From Oceanospirillum multiglobuliferum (GTDB lineage Bacteria; Pseudomonadota; Gammaproteobacteria; Pseudomonadales; Halomonadaceae), in NCBI RefSeq assembly GCF_900167095.1, contig NZ_FUXG01000006.1:97424-161423 (forward strand): 64,000 bases of DNA. Direction: 5' to 3'. The translations under genes and the position numbers were made by a program. The notes beneath the pieces are model-generated. The model had not been told where the DNA came from. It saw only the letters and a list, made by a program, of their open reading frames with translations, and made no database searches. Below are positions 59,027 through 64,000 of the stretch, piece after piece. The first letter of the stretch is position 1. Each line of letters begins with the position of its first letter.

Positions 59027-59893
59027 ATGGCAGATCAGCAGATTTTAATCGTCGGTTGTGGCGATATTGGCAGCAGAACAGCAGTCGGACTTGTTGCTAG
59101 GGGTTATCAAGTGTTTGGCGCACGTCGTAGTGTGGCGGCACTGCCAGATGGTGTACAGGCCTTGCGTTTGGACGTATCTGACTTGAACTCATGGTTTGAT
59201 CTTACTCTTCAACCTGATTACATCGTTTACTCGGTTGCCGCAGGAGGTTTTACCGAAGCCTCTTATCAGGCGGCCTATGCCGATGGTGTACGTAATATGC
59301 TGACTTGGTTAACTGAGCAGCGTATTCAACCCAAGCGTATCTTTTTTGTCTCCAGTACCAGCGTTTATGGGCAAAATGAAGGTGAAACAGTCGACGAGAA
59401 TACACCCACGCAACCACAAGGTTTTGCGGGACGCATAATGTTAGAAGCTGAAGAGGCGCTTAGAAATTCGGTCTTCAGCCATACGGTTTTGCGCTTTTCT
59501 GGTATTTATGGTCCAGGGCGAGACTTATTGATTCGACAGGTTAAGCAAGGTCGCATCGCGCCTGAAGTACCTGTGATGTACTCCAACCGTATTCACAGCG
59601 AAGATTGTGCAGGGGTTATCAATCACTTGCTGGTAATGGATCATGCAGAAGAAGCCATCGACTCACTTTATTTGGCAACCGACAAAGGTTCGGTGCCTAT
59701 TTATGAAGTGATGCGCTGGATGGCTGATGAGCTAGAAGTAACACCAACAGAGATTGTAGAGGCACCGACCAAGCGTCGAGCTAGTAAATGCTGCTTAAAT
59801 CAGCGCTTGTTAGCGACAGGCTATATCTTTCAATACCCAACTTACCGTGAAGGTTATGCGCCTGCTCTCGCAGCGATTAAGGCGCAGTCGTAA
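59027..59893 (+). CDS. NAD(P)-binding epimerase-like oxidoreductase (extended SDR)
   Basis: This protein of 288 residues begins QQILIVGCGDIGSRTAVGL, a GxGxxG Rossmann motif of the atypical extended SDR type found in YeeZ-like proteins. Other seen parts are FVSSTSVYGQNEGETVDENTPTQPQG (S-x-Y-x region), VLRFSGIYGPGRD and NRIHSEDCAGVI. A classical YxxxK is not clear, so the reaction cannot be named. The ATG at 59027 follows GAGATAAG and starts at the beta strand; an upstream ATG at 58994 in the same frame is less likely. It is divergent from recG. Confidence 0.85.
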   Translation: MADQQILIVGCGDIGSRTAVGLVARGYQVFGARRSVAALPDGVQALRLDVSDLNSWFDLTLQPDYIVYSVAAGGFTEASYQAAYADGVRNMLTWLTEQRIQPKRIFFVSSTSVYGQNEGETVDENTPTQPQGFAGRIMLEAEEALRNSVFSHTVLRFSGIYGPGRDLLIRQVKQGRIAPEVPVMYSNRIHSEDCAGVINHLLVMDHAEEAIDSLYLATDKGSVPIYEVMRWMADELEVTPTEIVEAPTKRRASKCCLNQRLLATGYIFQYPTYREGYAPALAAIKAQS

Positions 59894-59906
59894 CAATTGT
59901 TGTCAA

Positions 59907-59940
59907 AATCAGGGTGCCTTGTATACAAGTTACCCTGATT
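59907..59940. terminator. Hairpin between convergent epimerase and ridA genes
   Basis: AATCAGGGT pairs with ACCCTGATT around a centre that itself contains the perfect palindrome CTTGTATACAAG. It lies 14 bases after the epimerase stop. A long T tract is missing, so factor-independent termination is moderate at best. Confidence 0.6.
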
Positions 59941-59964
59941 ATATAAGTTAATGACTAACAGGGC

Positions 59965-60351
59965 TTAGCTCAGTACTGCAACGCCTTCTACTTCAATTAA
60001 CGAGCCTTTTGGTAGCTCACTAATACCAACGGCCGCGCGAGCAGGGTAAGGCTGTTGAAAATGGCGACCCATTACCTCGTTCACCAGCGGGAAATTGCTT
60101 AAGTCAGTTAAATAGATATTTAACTTAACTACATCTGACAGTTCCGCGCCTGCAGCTTTAATCACTGCGGATAGATTTTTGAATACTTGTTCTGCCTGAG
60201 CTTCAAAGCCGCCCTCAACAATGGTCATTGACACTGGATCAAGAGGAATTTGGCCAGACATATAAATAGTATTGCCTGCTTTTACAGCTTGAGAGTAAGT
60301 ACCAATGGCTGCAGGTGCTAAGTCAGTATGAATCACAGCTTTATTGCTCAT
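59965..60351 (-). CDS. ridA: RidA family 2-iminobutanoate/2-iminopropanoate deaminase
   Basis: This 128-residue trimeric enzyme clears reactive enamine/imine intermediates made by PLP enzymes. Seen: [28 protein letters not shown] at the N-terminus, the [25 protein letters not shown] segment, and [26 protein letters not shown] with the catalytic arginine. It is downstream of spoT at 57 bases, as in Pseudomonas and other relatives. Confidence 0.95.
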   Translation of the reverse strand: MSNKAVIHTDLAPAAIGTYSQAVKAGNTIYMSGQIPLDPVSMTIVEGGFEAQAEQVFKNLSAVIKAAGAELSDVVKLNIYLTDLSNFPLVNEVMGRHFQQPYPARAAVGISELPKGSLIEVEGVAVLS

Positions 60352-60408
60352 GATTGTTTCCTTATTATGCTTATTATTAAATTATTTTAGATGAGTAGTT
60401 AACGTTGT

Positions 60409-62550
60409 TTAACGACGCGCACGTACCAGTCGGCTGATATTGCTTAATGAGCGCATACGACGCATTACTCGTGCCAGATGGACGCGATTTTGTACGCCTA
60501 GCTCAATATTCACCATCACGACCTTGGCATCGCGTTCTTCCGTGGTGATCTTTTCAATATTGGCGTCTGCTTCGGTTATCAAACTTGCCAGTTCAGCAAT
60601 AAAGCCTTTTTGATGCTCTGCTTCAACCCGCAATACAACGGTGAAGTCTCCCTTAACGCTTTCAGTCCATTCCAATGCAATACAACGGTCGCTATCATTA
60701 CGTAATTCAGCAATATTTCGACAATTGTCCATATGGATCACAATACCTCGACCACTGCTGATATGACCCAGTACGGGATCACCTGGAATAGGGTGACAGC
60801 AGCGCGCGTAAGAGATCACCATACCTTCTGTGCCACTAATCGCTAGCTTACTGTTAGAGGATTCGTTTTCTAGAGGTGTTTCGCTTGTTTCACTCTCATT
60901 GATCAATGCACGAGCAATCCCGAAGGCGACACGATTTCCAAGACCTATGGCTTCAAGCAGATCCTGCTCATTCTGATATTGGAACTCGGTCAATAACGCC
61001 TGTATGTTAGGTTTTGCAATATCATCATATTGCTTACCGTAATTATCCAAGGCTTTATTCAGTAGACGTTTACCTAGTGACACAGACTCAGTACGATGCT
61101 GGCTTTTAACATAGTGGCGAATAGCGCTACGTGCTTTGGCGGTAGTCACAAAGCTTAGCCATGCCAAGCTGGGTCTTGCACTGGGTGCTGTAATAATTTC
61201 AACAGATTGGCCACTTTCTAATACGGTGCTTAGAGGTGATAGACGGCGATTGATACGTGCTGCCACGCAGCTATTGCCTACATCGGTGTGTACTGCGTAG
61301 GCAAAATCAACGGGAGTTGCTCCAGACGGCATCTCCATAATCGCACCTTTAGGGGTGAAGACATAAACCTCATCTGGGAACAAATCGAGCTTTACGTTCT
61401 CGATAAATTCAAGAGAGTCTCCAGCGCGCTGCTGCATCTCTAGCAGACCTTTAACCCATTGACGTGCGCGGGCATGGCTTGCGCCTGTCATTCCAGAGCT
61501 AGGTTCTTTCTGTCGGCTTGATTTTTTGTACAACCAATGAGCAGCGATACCGTTATTGGCCATCGACTCCATCTCTCGGGTACGAATTTGTACTTCAATT
61601 GGCAGGCCGTTCATACCAATCAAAGAGGTGTGCAAAGATTGATAGCCGTTAGCCTTTGGAATTGCGATATAGTCTTTGAAACGTCCCGGAATCGGTTTGT
61701 ACAGATTGTGAATGGCGCCAAGGATTCGGTAACAGCTGTCTACCTTATCGGTCACAATGCGAAAACCGTAAACATCCATAATGTCGGAGAATGATTTGCG
61801 GCGTTCTTTCATTTTTCGATAAAGGCTGAGCAAATGTTTCTCACGGCCAATCACTTTGCCAGGCAGCTCATCCGTTTCAAGGCAAGCCTGTAAAGCTTGC
61901 TGAATCTCACGAATAACCTGCTTACGATTTCCCTTTCCACTTTGTACCGCTCGTTTTAAGCGCTCGTAGCGCATCGGGTGCATACCCGCAAAGCCTAAAT
62001 CCTCTAGCTCTGTTCGAATGGTATTAATACCCAAGCGTCCAGCAATAGGGGCGTAAATATCAAGAGTTTCACGTGCAATGCGGCGCTTTTTATCCGGGCG
62101 CAGTGCGCCGAGTGTGCGCATATTGTGCAAGCGGTCAGCAAGCTTAACCAAAATTACACGAATATCACGTGCCATGGCCAAAGCCATTTTCTGGAAGTTT
62201 TCAGCTTGTGCTAAGGCTTTGTCTTCAAAGTGAATTTGTGTCAGCTTTGAAACACCATCAACAAGATCTGCAACGGTATCACCAAATTGTTTGGCTAAAG
62301 CCTCTTTCGTGACCGGAGTATCTTCAATCACATCATGCAGCATAGCAGCCATCAAGCTGTGATGGTCCATGTGCATATTGGCAAGAATAGTGGCAACAGC
62401 CAGAGGGTGAGTTACATAATGTTCACCGCTACGACGGCGCTGCCCATCATGGGCTTGCTCTGCAAAATAGTATGCGCGACGAACCTGCTGAACTTCTTCA
62501 GGCTCTAAATAGCCGCGCATACGATCAATAAGATCTTCAATTGTCGACAC
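60409..62550 (-). CDS. spoT: Bifunctional (p)ppGpp synthetase/hydrolase SpoT
   Basis: This 713-residue RelA/SpoT homologue makes and breaks ppGpp. Seen: hydrolase domain with HD at 72-73 in MLHDVIEDTPV and the RLHNMRTLGALRPDK segment, so hydrolysis is intact; synthetase region with GRFKDYIAIPKANGYQSLHTSLIG; TGS (about 385-450, VYVFTPKGAIMEMPSGATPVDFAYAVHTDVG); a conserved-Cys region (ARCCHPIPGDPVLGHIS) and a C-terminal ACT domain. It lies in the gmk-rpoZ-spoT-ridA series, 60 bases after rpoZ. Confidence 0.97.
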   Translation of the reverse strand: MSTIEDLIDRMRGYLEPEEVQQVRRAYYFAEQAHDGQRRRSGEHYVTHPLAVATILANMHMDHHSLMAAMLHDVIEDTPVTKEALAKQFGDTVADLVDGVSKLTQIHFEDKALAQAENFQKMALAMARDIRVILVKLADRLHNMRTLGALRPDKKRRIARETLDIYAPIAGRLGINTIRTELEDLGFAGMHPMRYERLKRAVQSGKGNRKQVIREIQQALQACLETDELPGKVIGREKHLLSLYRKMKERRKSFSDIMDVYGFRIVTDKVDSCYRILGAIHNLYKPIPGRFKDYIAIPKANGYQSLHTSLIGMNGLPIEVQIRTREMESMANNGIAAHWLYKKSSRQKEPSSGMTGASHARARQWVKGLLEMQQRAGDSLEFIENVKLDLFPDEVYVFTPKGAIMEMPSGATPVDFAYAVHTDVGNSCVAARINRRLSPLSTVLESGQSVEIITAPSARPSLAWLSFVTTAKARSAIRHYVKSQHRTESVSLGKRLLNKALDNYGKQYDDIAKPNIQALLTEFQYQNEQDLLEAIGLGNRVAFGIARALINESETSETPLENESSNSKLAISGTEGMVISYARCCHPIPGDPVLGHISSGRGIVIHMDNCRNIAELRNDSDRCIALEWTESVKGDFTVVLRVEAEHQKGFIAELASLITEADANIEKITTEERDAKVVMVNIELGVQNRVHLARVMRRMRSLSNISRLVRARR

Positions 62551-62610
62551 GGTTACTCCTTAGCGTTCAAGGGCTGAAATGGAAAAAGTGCCGACATATA
62601 AAGTTATCTC

Positions 62611-62847
62611 CTAGTTTTCGCCCTGGTGTTCACGACCAATTGCCGTAGAGTCACGTAGCAGCTTGCTAGTGATATGGCCTTCAGCAATCTCACGTAGGGC
62701 AACAACCGTTGGCTTATCATTTTCCCAAGGTACTAGAGGATCTTTGCCGCCAGTGCTAAGTTGGTGCGCACGTTTGCTGGCAACCATCACCAGTTCAAAG
62801 CGGTTTTCTACATTATCAAGACAGTCTTCAACAGTTACGCGTGCCAT
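62611..62847 (-). CDS. rpoZ: RNA polymerase omega subunit
   Basis: This protein of 78 residues begins [27 protein letters not shown] and has [23 protein letters not shown], the omega hallmark. Omega helps beta-prime folding and, in E. coli, forms part of a ppGpp site, which fits its place next to spoT. The frame is open a further 32 codons upstream, but the ATG at 62847 (GGGGATT upstream) begins the family N-terminus. Confidence 0.97.
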   Translation of the reverse strand: MARVTVEDCLDNVENRFELVMVASKRAHQLSTGGKDPLVPWENDKPTVVALREIAEGHITSKLLRDSTAIGREHQGEN

Positions 62848-62902
62848 TTGGAATCCCCAAATTAAATTTACAATCAGCAAAGAATCGCCCAGTTTACTGA
62901 AT

Positions 62903-63562
<660 letters not shown>

Positions 63563-63674
63563 TTATAGGGAAGTAAGCGTGCTGACCAACCTAGAAATAC
63601 AGTTGCTATATAAAGCAGCAATAAGCCCGACTCACCTAGTTTTGAAATAAAACTACAAAAGTTCAATAAAACAG

Positions 63675-63702
63675 TTGCTTAGTGCTCAGAGGTGCGTATA
63701 AT
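63675..63702 (+). promoter_or_regulatory. Upstream rRNA operon promoter
   Basis: TTGCTT, 16 bases, TATAAT followed by a TCGCCCTC discriminator, of the kind seen at stable-RNA promoters. It lies 125-150 bases upstream of the stronger second promoter. Confidence 0.6.
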
Positions 63703-63803
63703 TCGCCCTCGTTGTCAGGCAGAGATGTTCGGCAGCTTGTGTAACCGCTTGTTTTCTTTAAGTTTTCGAAATGATCACTGAAAAGAAAGTTGAAAAAAGT
63801 GGT

Positions 63804-63833
63804 TGACAATACGAGGTTCGGTTCTGTAGAATA
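63804..63833 (+). promoter_or_regulatory. Main rRNA operon promoter
   Basis: TTGACA (63804-63809), 18 bases, TAGAAT (63828-63833) with the GC-rich start ACGCAGCC. A-rich tracts at 63780-63800 could act as an UP element. The TAGAAT and discriminator resemble the predicted rpmH promoter. Confidence 0.8.
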
Positions 63834-63839
63834 CGCAGC

Positions 63840-64000
63840 CTCAGTTGAGCGAAGTGATCGAGATTCTGTCTCTCCTTCGATTAACTAAATTGCTCTTTAA
63901 AAATTCAATCAGATAATTCGTGTGGGCGCTTGCTTCGATGGTCTTGGAAAGTCACAAGATTATCAAGGTAAGCAAACTCGAATCAATTCAAAATTTGTTA
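63840..64000 (+). promoter_or_regulatory. rRNA leader with boxA antitermination signal (16S gene beyond the window)
   Basis: The leader contains boxA TGCTCTTTAAAA at 63892-63903, the NusB/S10 binding element of rRNA operons. Downstream, GATAAT (63913-) and ATTATC (63959-) and the GCTTGCTT/AAGGTAAGC pair mark part of the 16S processing stem. The mature 16S start is not reached before base 64000. Transcription runs with a replication fork leaving the origin at 9 kb. The whole stretch from the gmk start to here (63527-64000) has no protein gene. Confidence 0.85.

Noticed and set aside
62065..62080. parS-like AGTTTCACGTGCAATG inside spoT
   Set aside because: Only 12 of 16 bases match; one half-site is broken. 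It is likely a chance match in coding DNA.

Overview
The window is chromosomal DNA from a marine-type gammaproteobacterium of the Pseudomonadales/Oceanospirillales branch. The basis is gene order plus protein families: glyS-gmhB next to gyrB-recF-dnaN-dnaA, rpmH-rnpA-yidC-mnmE, mnmG-rsmG-parA-parB-atp-glmU-glmS, and gmk-rpoZ-spoT-ridA-recG-hup-ubiCA-phoBR-pst. This matches the Pseudomonas origin region and its flank. Base composition looks moderate (mid-40s % GC by eye). The genus cannot be fixed from the sequence alone.

Layout. 1-0.9 kb: end of glyS and gmhB. 0.9-9.4 kb: gyrB, recF, dnaN and dnaA on the minus strand, interrupted between recF and dnaN by an accessory pair (a GNAT acetyltransferase and a TIGR02391/Ymh-type protein). 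8.9-9.33 kb: the dnaA-rpmH intergenic origin, with five consensus DnaA boxes and an AT-rich unwinding stretch. 9.4-18.2 kb: rpmH, rnpA, yidC (yidD is absent from its usual place), mnmE, a DMT transporter, a thioesterase, a methyltransferase and a cold-shock-type DEAD-box helicase with a structured leader. 18.4-18.78 kb: a second DnaA-box/AT-rich region upstream of mnmG, laid out like E. coli oriC. 18.8-23.2 kb: mnmG, rsmG, parA, parB. Two perfect and two near-perfect parS sites (829, 3399, 4032, 14819) surround the origin and are the expected ParB targets. 23.3-30.4 kb: the complete F1Fo ATP synthase operon atpIBEFHAGDC. 30.5-33.7 kb: glmU-glmS (UDP-GlcNAc supply). 33.8-42.2 kb: a mixed stretch with a small acidic protein, a HexR-like RpiR regulator, a PAS-GGDEF-EAL protein, uvrD, an orphan TRAP-type binding lipoprotein and a YciA thioesterase. 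42.4-53.3 kb: the phosphate regulon pstS / pstC-A-B-phoU, cysZ, a response regulator and phoB-phoR, with three PhoB boxes of identical geometry. 53.3-63.5 kb: ubiA, ubiC, hup, an HDOD protein, recG, an NAD-binding epimerase, ridA, spoT, rpoZ and gmk. 63.6-64.0 kb: tandem promoters and boxA leader of an rRNA operon whose 16S gene lies beyond the window.

How it fits together: the window holds the replication start and early-segregation module (DnaA, DnaN, oriC, ParABS), the chromosome's highly expressed energy and translation genes, and a phosphate-starvation circuit. Most genes to the right of the origin up to about 33 kb, and the rRNA operon, are on the plus strand, co-directional with a fork leaving oriC; dnaA to gyrB are co-directional on the other side.

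I did not find a convincing entirely new system. The most unusual items are the two origin-like regions 9.4 kb apart, the parS site inside the recF coding sequence, the accessory pair inserted into dnaN-recF with a short flanking repeat, and three identically spaced Pho promoters, one predicted to give a leaderless pstC mRNA.
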